Below are positions 56,726 to 64,000 of a stretch of 64,000 nucleotides of DNA, in pieces. The notes below the pieces were generated by a model that was not told where the DNA came from, ran no database searches, and saw only the letters and a list, made by a program, of their open reading frames with translations. This DNA is from Sarcodiotheca gaudichaudii. Taxonomy: Eukaryota > Rhodophyta > Florideophyceae > Gigartinales > Solieriaceae. The stretch lies in NCBI GenBank assembly GCA_032355985.1, contig JAUKVZ010000001.1, positions 248,001 to 312,000 of the forward strand. Direction: 5' to 3'. The stretch's first letter is position 1. Each line of letters begins with the position of its first letter. The translations under genes and the position numbers were made by a program.

Positions 56726-56817
56726 CGATGGGATCTCTCCGTTCACGCCGGATGCTCAGGCGGCATCCCACTCGTACATCGGTCATTCGCCGATGTCGGC
56801 CTGCGTCCCGGATCGTC

Positions 56818-57855
56818 TCAGGCGCCCGCCACAGCCAGCCCCAGATCCTCGATAGCGCTGATGATCTGTGCATGATCCGCCGCAGTCGCACAAATGATGC
56901 CCTTATTGCGCTCCAGGCCGCGGCCCTGGCTGAAATCGAGAATCTGATTGTTGATGTCAGTGACGGCGCATCCCGCTTCAATCGCGATCAACGATCCGGC
57001 GGCATGATCCCAGATCCGCTCCACGTATCCCTTTCGCGTCGGCATCCGCAGATAGGCATCCGCCTGCCCGCGAGCGACTACAACGTACTTCGCCTGGCTG
57101 TCCAGGCGGGCCGAGTCCTCAGACGTCGAACCAAGTCGTTCGAGGATCTGAGCCGTGTCCGAATGCTTTGTGTGACCCGATTCCACTGATTCACAGATCC
57201 GCGCCGGCTCGCGCGCATCACGCTCGAGTCGCGTCAGATGAATGCCATCCGAGTCAGCGTCGTCCGCGCGAGTCTCCCACAGACCGGAGCCCTGATAGGC
57301 GTAGTAGATGCAGCCATGCGGATCCGGATCATCGAAGGGGCGCTGGAAGTCAGTTGAGAGATTCGGGCAGCCGAGCACGGCAAGCGTCGGCACGCCAGCT
57401 TCGATCCAAGCGAGGCTGACGGCGTACTGCCCGCCGCGCAGGAATCCCTTGGTGCCGTCGATCGGATCGAGCGTCCAGAAGATGTCGCCTTCGGCGTCGT
57501 CGGACGCGGCGCCTCCCGCATCGATCGCATCAATGACGTCCGCTTCCGTCGCCTCCGGCCACACCAGATGCACGGCCTCGAGGATCTTGCCCAGCAGGAT
57601 GGGATTGGCGCCACTCTTGAGTTCAGTGGCGTCTTCCTCCCCGACCATGCGAATCTCTCCGAACGCTTCGCGCAGGCGATGGACGACGACGGCCTGGCTG
57701 GCGAAGTCGGCGACCGTCACCGGGCTGCGATCATCTTTGGTGATCGAGCGCACGGATTCGAGATCCGACTGCACGTGCCGGCACACCTGGCATGCCTCGT
57801 AGACGGCGCGTCGAGCGCCGACGAGACGCTGGTCGTAGTCGACCTGGAATGTCAT
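56818..57855 (-). CDS. cysQ: 3'(2'),5'-bisphosphate nucleotidase (CysQ/HAL2-type)
   Basis: A 345-residue member of the inositol monophosphatase superfamily. SPVTVADFASQAVV, VGEEDATEL, the metal site LDPIDGTKGFLRGGQYAVSL and WDHAAGSLIAIEAG are diagnostic; the block with GFLRGGQYA is typical of HAL2/SAL1. It hydrolyses PAP, the by-product of sulfotransferases, to AMP. A GGAGGA Shine-Dalgarno precedes the ATG. It lies between cysC and the permease gene on the same strand. Its length is nearer to the eukaryotic HAL2/SAL1 proteins than to the 246-residue E. coli CysQ. Confidence 0.93.
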   Translation of the reverse strand: MTFQVDYDQRLVGARRAVYEACQVCRHVQSDLESVRSITKDDRSPVTVADFASQAVVVHRLREAFGEIRMVGEEDATELKSGANPILLGKILEAVHLVWPEATEADVIDAIDAGGAASDDAEGDIFWTLDPIDGTKGFLRGGQYAVSLAWIEAGVPTLAVLGCPNLSTDFQRPFDDPDPHGCIYYAYQGSGLWETRADDADSDGIHLTRLERDAREPARICESVESGHTKHSDTAQILERLGSTSEDSARLDSQAKYVVVARGQADAYLRMPTRKGYVERIWDHAAGSLIAIEAGCAVTDINNQILDFSQGRGLERNKGIICATAADHAQIISAIEDLGLAVAGA

Positions 57856-57909
57856 GGTCGTCCTCCGGTCATCGGGGCGCTGAACCCCGGAGCAATGCGT
57901 AAGCGAAAA

Positions 57910-58524
57910 TCAGCCCAGAAGATTCTGCGCTTCGAGGTATGCGATGCATTCCTCGACACACTCATCGACGGAGCGCTCCGCAGTGCGAATCACGAGCTCG
58001 GCCTTTTCGGGCGCTTCGTACGGATCATCGATGCCCGTAAAGCCCTTGATCTCGCCGGCGCGAGCCTTCTTGTAAAGACCCTTCGGATCGCGCTCTTCGC
58101 ACACGTCCAGCGGCGTGTCGACGAACACTTCGATGAAGCGAATGCCTGCCTCATCATGCAGCGAGCGGCACAGATCTCTATCTGAGCGATAGGGGCTGAT
58201 GAAGCTCGTCAGGCACAGCGAGCCGGCGTCAGCGAAGAGCTTGGCGACTTCGCCGATGCGGCGGATATTCTCGGCGCGATCTTCAGCGCTGAAGCCGAGG
58301 TTCTTATTTAGGCCGTGGCGAATGTTGTCGCCATCAAGCCGGTAGGCGTTGATGCTTTTGTTGACCAGCGCCTGCTCGAGGGCCGAAGCGACGGTGCTCT
58401 TGCCCGATCCCGAGAGTCCGGTGAACCACATGGTGGCGCCGGTGCAGCTGAGCGCCTTCCAGCGTTCGTCGCGAGAGATATCGCCTTCGTGCCAGGTGAT
58501 GTTCGTAGATTTCGTCTGCGTCAT
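57910..58524 (-). CDS. cysC: Adenylyl-sulfate (APS) kinase
   Basis: Phosphorylates APS to PAPS. About 204 residues from ATG 58524. The P-loop GLSGSGKST is at residues 36-44, and [19 protein letters not shown], with the conserved DGDN, is the substrate site. [12 protein letters not shown] and [20 protein letters not shown] are typical of CysC. The N-terminal extension to 58566 is not supported. It is the first gene of the cysC-cysQ-permease operon and probably works with Sat at 25077. It is not fused to ATP sulfurylase. Confidence 0.97.
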   Translation of the reverse strand: MTQTKSTNITWHEGDISRDERWKALSCTGATMWFTGLSGSGKSTVASALEQALVNKSINAYRLDGDNIRHGLNKNLGFSAEDRAENIRRIGEVAKLFADAGSLCLTSFISPYRSDRDLCRSLHDEAGIRFIEVFVDTPLDVCEERDPKGLYKKARAGEIKGFTGIDDPYEAPEKAELVIRTAERSVDECVEECIAYLEAQNLLG

Positions 58525-58563
58525 GGTCGTGGATGTCCTTGTCTCTGGCGAGATCACTGGGGG

Positions 58564-58588
58564 CAAAAAAACCTTCGAGGCGAAGGTA
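58564..58588 (-). terminator. Hairpin with U-tract between kinase and cysC
   Basis: ACCTTCG/CGAAGGT (58571-58577 with 58581-58587) form a 7-bp stem with a 3-base loop, followed on the minus strand by seven U residues. It lies about 95 bases after the stop of the kinase gene and 40 bases before the cysC start. A TTGACG box and a TACCTT box upstream overlap it, so it could also act as a leader hairpin for cysC. A separate GGCGTCA/TGACGCC inverted repeat is at 58605-58629. Confidence 0.65.
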
Positions 58589-58683
58589 GAACGGATTGAG
58601 AACCGGCGTCAACTCTCGAAGCTGACGCCGCCATCGTATGCCCATGTTGTCGGAATTGTCCCGCCGGGACTGAAGGATTGCGC

Positions 58684-61161
58684 TCAGCGGCCGCTTCGCG
58701 ACCAGCTGTTCATGAGGCGATCGCTCGCCTTCGACTGACCGGCCGGATTCGGGAAGAGATGCCACTCGGGGCTCTTGCCCTTGGAGTCGAGCTGAATCCA
58801 CACGACGCCGTCCAGGAAGGGGGCGTCCTGCGACAGCCACTGCCGAATGCGAGTGACCGTCGACGGATCGCGAGGCACGCCATTTCCGATGGTGGCTCGG
58901 GCCGATGCGATCAGATCAAGCTCCTCGGCGCCATCGCCGCGGCCCAGCAGGGTCACGCCACGACCGGATGCGTATGAGAGTCGATCCTCCATCTGCGCAA
59001 GTTCCGCTTCATCCGCCTGATTGACCAGCTTGTCGATCAGCACGAGCAGCTGTGGAGAACCATCGCCGATCGCGGCCGGCGCGGGGGTCGCGGCGGGCGT
59101 CGTTCCGACAGGGCTCGCCGCTGCGGGTGGGAACCCGTGTTGATTTCGTGCTTTGGCGATCTCAGTCTTGATCTGCTCGACGAACTTGTCCGCATCCTCG
59201 GTGAACTCTTCGAGATCGAAACTCATGGTTCCCAGACCACCGAGATTGACGGTCAGTTCATCTTCGGGCGCCGACTGTCCGGGCGGGTTCGCAAAGTCCA
59301 GCAGTGACTCGGCCTGGGCGTGCGCCTCCGGGGAGCCATCGTGGATGAGAACGGACTTTCCTTCTTCACTTGCAATCTTCACGATGCCGACGGCGCCGGC
59401 GCCGCACACGAGCAGAAAAACGAGAAGCGCCGCAAAGACGCCCGCGTTGGGACCATTGGAATACTGCTGCGCCTTGCCCATGCGCCGGTGGACGCGCGCC
59501 TGCGCTTCCTTCACGCGCTGCTGCGCGCTGCGAAGCTGTTCTTTGGCGGGCCTGCGTGGCAGTCCTGCGGCCGCACGATGCGCCTGCTGCGCGGGTCGCG
59601 GGCGCGGGGAATGCGCAACACGCTGAGCATCCGGCCTGCGCGGAGACTGAGGCGGCTGATCGGCGCGCTCGGTCACATAGCCGCCGGTCCACCAGTTCGT
59701 GACGCGGAGTCGAGGCGAAGGCCGGCCAGCGCGTCGGCCCGGCGTCGGAGGATGCTCGCTGGAGACGGCGGATGCGGCCGCCGCAGCCTGCGCAGCTTCG
59801 GCATAGTTGGGACGCGGCGTTGCGGGTGGAGGCGCAGGGAAGAACGGCTCCTGCGGCTCGGGGATCTTCTCCGGCTCCTGGCCGCCCATGCTCGGCAGAT
59901 CCTTTGGCAGCAGCGCGAACGGATCGGATGCGCTCAGCACGGCGCGCATGTCCTGTGCAAACTCCGAAGCGGTGTTGTACCGGCTCTTGTAGTCCGCCAT
60001 GGCGCGGCGAATGATCCAGCGCACCGACTCCGGGCAGCGCTTCGTTACGTGCGAAAGACCGCCGTGCGCAGGGAATGAGTTCTCGATGACTGCATACAGC
60101 ACGGCGCCTGCGGCGAAGATGTCGAACTTTACGCCGTCGACTTCGTGCACCTTCACGCCCTTAAGCGCCATCCGGACCATCTCCGGATCACGAAAATACT
60201 CCGTGCCATGCGTTGTCAGCGTCATGGCCGAGCGCAGCGGCGTCACGAGGCCCAGATCGACGAGATGCGCCCTGCCATCGTGCACGATGATGTTGTCAGG
60301 CTTGACATCCTTGTGCCACAGCCCGCCGCGGTGATAACGCTCCAGCGTTTCAGCGAGGTCAACGACATAGCTGACGGCCTTGCGCAGGTTCGCCGGCGTC
60401 AGACCTTCAGGCGACGACGCATCATGCAGGTCATGCGCAATGATGCCCAGTGACTCACCCGGCACGTAGGGCATGATGTAGAAGAAGCGCTGATCGTTGA
60501 GATCATGCTCCAGCACCAGGCCCATCTTCTTGGCCGATTCCAGCGCGCGGCTCTCACGCACGATCTGAGGAAGGCTCGAGCCATCGTGCAGGCTGAACGC
60601 CTTGATGATCACCTGCGTGACTTCAGGGAATCCCATGCGCGAAAAGGCGGCGAGCTTCTCCGGACTGGGATTGGCGACGTACAGCTTGGCGCCGCTGCCT
60701 CCGCCGGGAAGCGAGCCGACGATCTCATACCCTTCGAAGCGTCCGGTTCTCTTGCTCGGCTTGTCAGAGCCCGGCGCGTGGGCGAGCGCGTCCGGCACGC
60801 GCTGCTCGATGCCTTCAGTCAGGGCGCCCAGACCGAGGAAGCGGGCCGGGCGACCAATGATCACGCGATACAGACTGTGTCCGGCCGCGGCGAACTCACG
60901 CTGCACCGCGCGGCCATAGTGCGCTGATGCGGACCAGCGCCCGATGACGATCGTGCCGATCACGAGTGGAATGAAGATCAGCGATGTGACGATCGCCCCG
61001 ATGATGCGAAGCATGTCGCCAAGTTCACCGGTGATGAACCTGAAGATGTGCGCGATGACGAACGTGATGCCCTTGAGGATGGGAACCACGACGAAGATCA
61101 CGGCGAGTACGGCGACTGCCAGTCCAAGTGCGGCAGCCAGAATGCCAACGAGAGGGCCCAT
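58684..61161 (-). CDS. Membrane-anchored Ser/Thr protein kinase
   Basis: About 825 residues from ATG 61161 with GGAAGGAAG upstream. Two N-terminal hydrophobic segments are followed by a Hanks-type kinase domain (about residues 130-410). The catalytic loop is LWHKDVKPDNIIV, the metal loop is DLG instead of DFG, and TTHGTEYFRDPE is the activation region. A long Pro/Ala/Arg-rich linker, one more transmembrane segment (VFAALLVFLLVCGAGAVGIV) and a C-terminal region of about 250 residues follow. HKD replaces the usual HRD, but the catalytic Asp remains. It is preceded by a sigma factor gene and may phosphorylate it (inference). Confidence 0.88.
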   Translation of the reverse strand: MGPLVGILAAALGLAVAVLAVIFVVVPILKGITFVIAHIFRFITGELGDMLRIIGAIVTSLIFIPLVIGTIVIGRWSASAHYGRAVQREFAAAGHSLYRVIIGRPARFLGLGALTEGIEQRVPDALAHAPGSDKPSKRTGRFEGYEIVGSLPGGGSGAKLYVANPSPEKLAAFSRMGFPEVTQVIIKAFSLHDGSSLPQIVRESRALESAKKMGLVLEHDLNDQRFFYIMPYVPGESLGIIAHDLHDASSPEGLTPANLRKAVSYVVDLAETLERYHRGGLWHKDVKPDNIIVHDGRAHLVDLGLVTPLRSAMTLTTHGTEYFRDPEMVRMALKGVKVHEVDGVKFDIFAAGAVLYAVIENSFPAHGGLSHVTKRCPESVRWIIRRAMADYKSRYNTASEFAQDMRAVLSASDPFALLPKDLPSMGGQEPEKIPEPQEPFFPAPPPATPRPNYAEAAQAAAAASAVSSEHPPTPGRRAGRPSPRLRVTNWWTGGYVTERADQPPQSPRRPDAQRVAHSPRPRPAQQAHRAAAGLPRRPAKEQLRSAQQRVKEAQARVHRRMGKAQQYSNGPNAGVFAALLVFLLVCGAGAVGIVKIASEEGKSVLIHDGSPEAHAQAESLLDFANPPGQSAPEDELTVNLGGLGTMSFDLEEFTEDADKFVEQIKTEIAKARNQHGFPPAAASPVGTTPAATPAPAAIGDGSPQLLVLIDKLVNQADEAELAQMEDRLSYASGRGVTLLGRGDGAEELDLIASARATIGNGVPRDPSTVTRIRQWLSQDAPFLDGVVWIQLDSKGKSPEWHLFPNPAGQSKASDRLMNSWSRSGR

Positions 61162-61229
61162 AGGTCTTCCTTCCACTGCTCAGTCCGGCCCGGATGGGCT
61201 CGGAGTCACCGGACTGAGGGAGGATCTGA

Positions 61230-61994
61230 TCAGCCGGTGAAGTTCGCCTCGTCCCGGCGACGCAGCTCGACCTGCACGTGGTAGATGTCGGCGATCGCGT
61301 CGTCGAAGAGGGTGTCATCAGCCTTTGTAGGATTCAGGTCCAATCCGTTTCGCTTGGCCTCTTCGATCTCGTCACTCGTGAAACTGTAGGTGGCGATGAC
61401 CTCCTGCAGACTGGTGCGAAGCTTCTCCCGGACCTTGGACAGGCGACGGGACACGGTCGGCTCGCTGACGCCCAGATTGGCCGCGACATCCTTGCCCGCC
61501 ACGCCATCGAAGACGCGCATCCGATAGATCGAGAAATCCATGAACTCGGAGTTCTTCTCCACGATGCGGATGGCCGCTTCGACTTTCGCACGGAAGATCG
61601 CGGCCTCGTATTCACCGTCCGGCGATAGCCCGTCGCCCTGACCCTTTTCGCCGCGCATCCAGGATTCGTCGAGCCCGAGCGCTTTCTTCCCGCCGCCCCG
61701 CTTGAGCGCCATGCGCCGATCGATCTCATCGCCGAGCACATGTTTGGCAATCGCAAGCAGCCAGGTGGAAAAGCGAGCGCCTCGCGACGGATCGTAGTGA
61801 TCGATCGAGTTTGAAAGGGTTGCGAGCGTCTCCTGTGAGAGATCGCGAACCGTCTCAACGCCAATGCGGCCGCGACCCCATTTGGTCAGTTGGGCGCGCA
61901 GCACGGGACCGAATGTCTCCCAGAGCTCGTACCACGCGGCCTCGTCCTTGGCTCGCAGGCGCGAGATGAAATTCGTTGTGAGCGTATTGAGCAT
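61230..61994 (-). CDS. ECF-type RNA polymerase sigma factor
   Basis: About 254 residues from ATG 61994; a longer frame to 62189 has no similarity. Region 2 is visible as WYELWETFGPVLRAQL, then DLSQETLATLSNSIDHYDPS and FSTWLLAIAKHVLGDEI. Region 4 is visible as RVFDGVAGKDVAANLGVSEP and TVSRRLSKVREKLR. A C-terminal extension of about 60 residues follows the helix-turn-helix. This extension and the adjacent Ser/Thr kinase fit the kinase-linked ECF groups of planctomycetes. Target promoters are unknown. Confidence 0.88.
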   Translation of the reverse strand: MLNTLTTNFISRLRAKDEAAWYELWETFGPVLRAQLTKWGRGRIGVETVRDLSQETLATLSNSIDHYDPSRGARFSTWLLAIAKHVLGDEIDRRMALKRGGGKKALGLDESWMRGEKGQGDGLSPDGEYEAAIFRAKVEAAIRIVEKNSEFMDFSIYRMRVFDGVAGKDVAANLGVSEPTVSRRLSKVREKLRTSLQEVIATYSFTSDEIEEAKRNGLDLNPTKADDTLFDDAIADIYHVQVELRRRDEANFTG

Positions 61995-62441
61995 GAGCGA
62001 GGGTTTCCGGGGCCGGTCGGATGGCGCCCGCTCGCGTCCTGCGATGGGGCAGAGGGATCCCGACATCAGTTTTTCCGATCTGATGGACGCCTGTTTCGGT
62101 GGGCCGAAGGCGGACGCCGCAGATCTTATGAGGATACCCCCGAAGTGGGCCTCGGCCCTGTCCTGACGTCGGAAGTCCGGGACATCCAACGACTTGCGTG
62201 ATTCCTGACGAGGCGCTCCGGCGGGCCCTGAAGCGGAATCTTTTTCGGACCGGGCTTCTGTGGCCGCGGCAGGCGAATTGGTTCACGCGATCGAAGCAGG
62301 CGTGCGACATGGACTGGATTCCGCTTTGCAAGAAGTGAAATCGAGTCGCGGCCATTCCCATGAAGGGTGTGACAGGCATCTGGCCGCCCGGGGGCGGCTA
62401 GAGAGAGACAGCCGACTTCACTGATTCGAAAGGACACAACC
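61995..62441. other. Divergent intergenic region between sigma factor and coiled-coil gene
   Basis: No gene is supported in this 447-base stretch. It separates the sigma factor (minus) from the coiled-coil gene (plus). A GCCGCC/GGCGGC inverted repeat at 62383-62398 lies 44 bases before the plus-strand start and could be a leader hairpin. GAAAGGA at 62428-62434 is the Shine-Dalgarno of the plus-strand gene. No clear -10/-35 pair was found. Confidence 0.3.
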
Positions 62442-63407
62442 ATGGCCGGCATCCTGAAGACAACCGTACGGTTCGGAGTCATCAGCGGTTTGGTGGCCGG
62501 AGGCGCCATTCTCGTCGCCGGTCCCGAGCGCGTCTCAGCGCTGGTTCGCCAGGCGCACCAGAACGTCGTCGAGGTGATCGACAGCAATATTGATGATCCG
62601 ATCGCGATGAGAGCTCAGCTCCGCGATCTCGAGGCTCAGTATCCGCGCAAGATCGCGGAGGTTCGATCCCACGTCGCCGAACTTGAGACCCAGATGGCGC
62701 ATATCGATCGCGAACGCAAGATCGCCCAGCGCGTCGTGGAGCTCGCGACCAACGATCATGAGAATCTCCAGTCGCTTCTGACTCGCGCCGAAGACGCGCA
62801 GAGCGAATATGGCGCCTACCGCACCGTCCGCATCAACTTCGACAATCGCCAGATCGATGTCGACGACGCGTACCGTCGGGCGAACAACATCGCCAGCACG
62901 GTCAACAGCTACCAGGCTCGCGTCGATGACTATTCGCTGGAGCTCGAGAGCCTCGGCATGGAATCCGAAACCATGCATGAGCTGCTCGCCAAGCTTGAGA
63001 CGGAGCATGCGGACTTCCAGATGCAGCTTGCTCAGCTCGAGCGTCAGATCGACGCTGTCGCCCGCAAGGAGCGCATGGTGAAGATGCTCGCCGAGCGTCA
63101 GCGCCGCATGGATGAGCTCAGCCGCTACCGCGTGGCCAGCCTCGATCAGTTCACGATGAAGGTGAACTCCAAGCTCGCCCAGCTCGACAGCGAGATCGCC
63201 GAACGAACCTCCCGAGGCGACTACAACGACTACGTCACCAAGGCGCAGACGCAGATTGATCGCCAGAACGCCGCCGAGGCGCGTTCCCGCAAGTCGCAGA
63301 CCGCCGACCCCGTCCGCGACGTGATCGAGATCGGTCCCGACGACGAAAAGGAACTGAGCGCTGAGTCGGAGCAGTTCGCCAGCAGCGCGCCGATCGTCAT
63401 CAACTGA
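62442..63407 (+). CDS. Coiled-coil protein with N-terminal hydrophobic segment, function unknown
   Basis: A 321-residue protein. A short hydrophobic segment (FGVISGLVAGGAILVAG, residues 11-27) is followed by a long, strongly helical, charged region (about 50-280) rich in Glu, Gln, Arg and heptad-like leucines, and a polar acidic tail. It superficially resembles PspA-like or periplasmic coiled-coil proteins but no family motif can be claimed. A GAAAGGA Shine-Dalgarno precedes the ATG. An excellent terminator follows. It is not linked by overlap to any neighbour. Confidence 0.8.
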   Translation: MAGILKTTVRFGVISGLVAGGAILVAGPERVSALVRQAHQNVVEVIDSNIDDPIAMRAQLRDLEAQYPRKIAEVRSHVAELETQMAHIDRERKIAQRVVELATNDHENLQSLLTRAEDAQSEYGAYRTVRINFDNRQIDVDDAYRRANNIASTVNSYQARVDDYSLELESLGMESETMHELLAKLETEHADFQMQLAQLERQIDAVARKERMVKMLAERQRRMDELSRYRVASLDQFTMKVNSKLAQLDSEIAERTSRGDYNDYVTKAQTQIDRQNAAEARSRKSQTADPVRDVIEIGPDDEKELSAESEQFASSAPIVIN

Positions 63408-63442
63408 TCTTCGCGACCGAGAAGAATCTCTGATCGCATGTC

Positions 63443-63483
63443 GAGCCTCCGGGGACACACGCCCCGGAGGCTCGCTTTCTTTT
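63443..63483 (+). terminator. Rho-independent terminator
   Basis: A perfect 12-bp stem (63443-63454 with 63462-63473) has a 7-base loop and is followed on the plus strand by GCTTTCTTTT. It begins 36 bases after the stop of the coiled-coil gene and separates it from recO. Confidence 0.9.
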
Positions 63484-63517
63484 GACCTCGCCCGAGGATG
63501 GGCTTCGCGCGCTTCGC

Positions 63518-63529
63518 TAGGCTCTCTGC
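63518..63529 (+). promoter_or_regulatory. -10-like box adjacent to recO start
   Basis: TAGGCT at 63518-63523 is followed after only 6 bases by the GTG start at 63530. No Shine-Dalgarno is present and the region starts just after a terminator, so recO needs its own promoter. This is the best leaderless candidate of the window. Confidence 0.4.
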
Positions 63530-64000
63530 GTGCCGACGATCGTGGATCAAGCGCTGGTCATACGGCAGTGGGATTTCTCGGAGACGAGTCAGACCGTGTC
63601 GCTCTTCTGCCGAGAGCAGGGCGTGCTGCGCGGCATCGCCAAGGGCGCACGGCGTGAGAAAGGGCGCTTCAGCGGCGGGATCGATCTGCTGACGCGCGGC
63701 GAAGTCGTCGCCATCCTCAAGCCCGGCCGCGATCTCGCACTCCTGACAGACTGGGATCTGCAGGAAGTGTTCCAGGGCGTGCGGCGCAGCTACAGGCTGC
63801 ACATCGCCGGTCTGTACGTGCTGGATCTCATCCATCATCTGATCGTCGATCAGGATCCACATCCTGATCTCTGGGATCACGCGGCCGACGCGCTTCGAGG
63901 CATCGACGATGACGAAGCCATGCCCGGCACGCTGCTCACTTTCCAGTGGCAGGCGCTGTGCGAGACGGGCTCTCAGCCGGATCTCGCCTGGCCTGATCCG
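63530..64000 (+). CDS. recO: DNA repair protein RecO (partial, runs off the window)
   Basis: The open frame from GTG 63530 runs to the window end: 157 codons, no stop. The N-terminus (VDQALVIRQWDFSETSQTVS, then LFCREQGVLRGIAKGARR) is the OB-fold of RecO, followed by SGGIDLLTRGEVV. RecO anneals single strands and loads RecA with RecR in the RecFOR pathway. About two thirds of the protein is expected to be present. The preceding terminator and the -10-like box indicate an independent transcript. Confidence 0.9.
   Translation, partial: MPTIVDQALVIRQWDFSETSQTVSLFCREQGVLRGIAKGARREKGRFSGGIDLLTRGEVVAILKPGRDLALLTDWDLQEVFQGVRRSYRLHIAGLYVLDLIHHLIVDQDPHPDLWDHAADALRGIDDDEAMPGTLLTFQWQALCETGSQPDLAWPDP

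Overview
The window looks like chromosomal DNA of a high-GC planctomycete, most likely of the Phycisphaerae. Several secreted proteins carry paired calcium-loop modules of the form DxxGDGxxGxxDLxxLLxxWG (dockerin type I-like), there is an ECF-type sigma factor beside a large membrane Ser/Thr kinase, and the surface-glycan and sulfur genes are extensive. No CRISPR array, insertion sequence or prophage was seen. The only structural RNA recognised is one tRNA-Pro.

Layout. (1) 0-4.6 kb: katG, then a small HxlR-regulated oxidoreductase cassette lying between an intact tRNA-Pro(CGG) and a displaced copy of that tRNA's 3' end, as expected of an old tRNA-site insertion. (2) 4.7-9.3 kb: three tandem secreted matrixin-type zinc proteases with dockerin-like tails. 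(3) 9.7-17.6 kb: dihydrolipoyl dehydrogenase and two large tandem DUF5117-type zinc metalloproteases, each followed by a hairpin terminator. (4) 17.8-54.7 kb: a long polysaccharide locus with UDP-glucose dehydrogenase, UDP-xylose synthase, a UDP-glucuronate 4-epimerase-like enzyme, GDP-mannose dehydratase and GDP-fucose synthase, several glycosyltransferases, a Wzx-type flippase, a Wzy-like polymerase, three sulfotransferases, acyltransferases, a deacetylase and an ACP/AMP-ligase module. pqiAB-like genes, sulfate adenylyltransferase and two secreted FG-GAP/UnbV repeat proteins are interspersed. (5) 54.9-58.5 kb: an apparent operon of cysC, a HAL2/CysQ-type phosphatase and an SLC13 permease. 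(6) 58.7-64 kb: Ser/Thr kinase, sigma factor, a coiled-coil protein and the start of recO.

How it fits together (inference). The SLC13 permease could import sulfate. Sat and CysC would make PAPS, the three sulfotransferases would transfer the sulfuryl group, and the CysQ-like phosphatase would remove the PAP by-product. The nucleotide-sugar enzymes would supply GlcA, Xyl, GalA and Fuc. The window therefore encodes most of a Wzx/Wzy-type pathway for a sulfated, fucose- and uronate-containing surface glycan. No initiating phosphoglycosyltransferase and no Wza/Wzc export proteins were recognised here. Start codons were chosen from Shine-Dalgarno spacing and family N-termini; several genes appear to start at GTG or TTG, and some have a -10-like box so close to the start codon that leaderless transcripts are likely.
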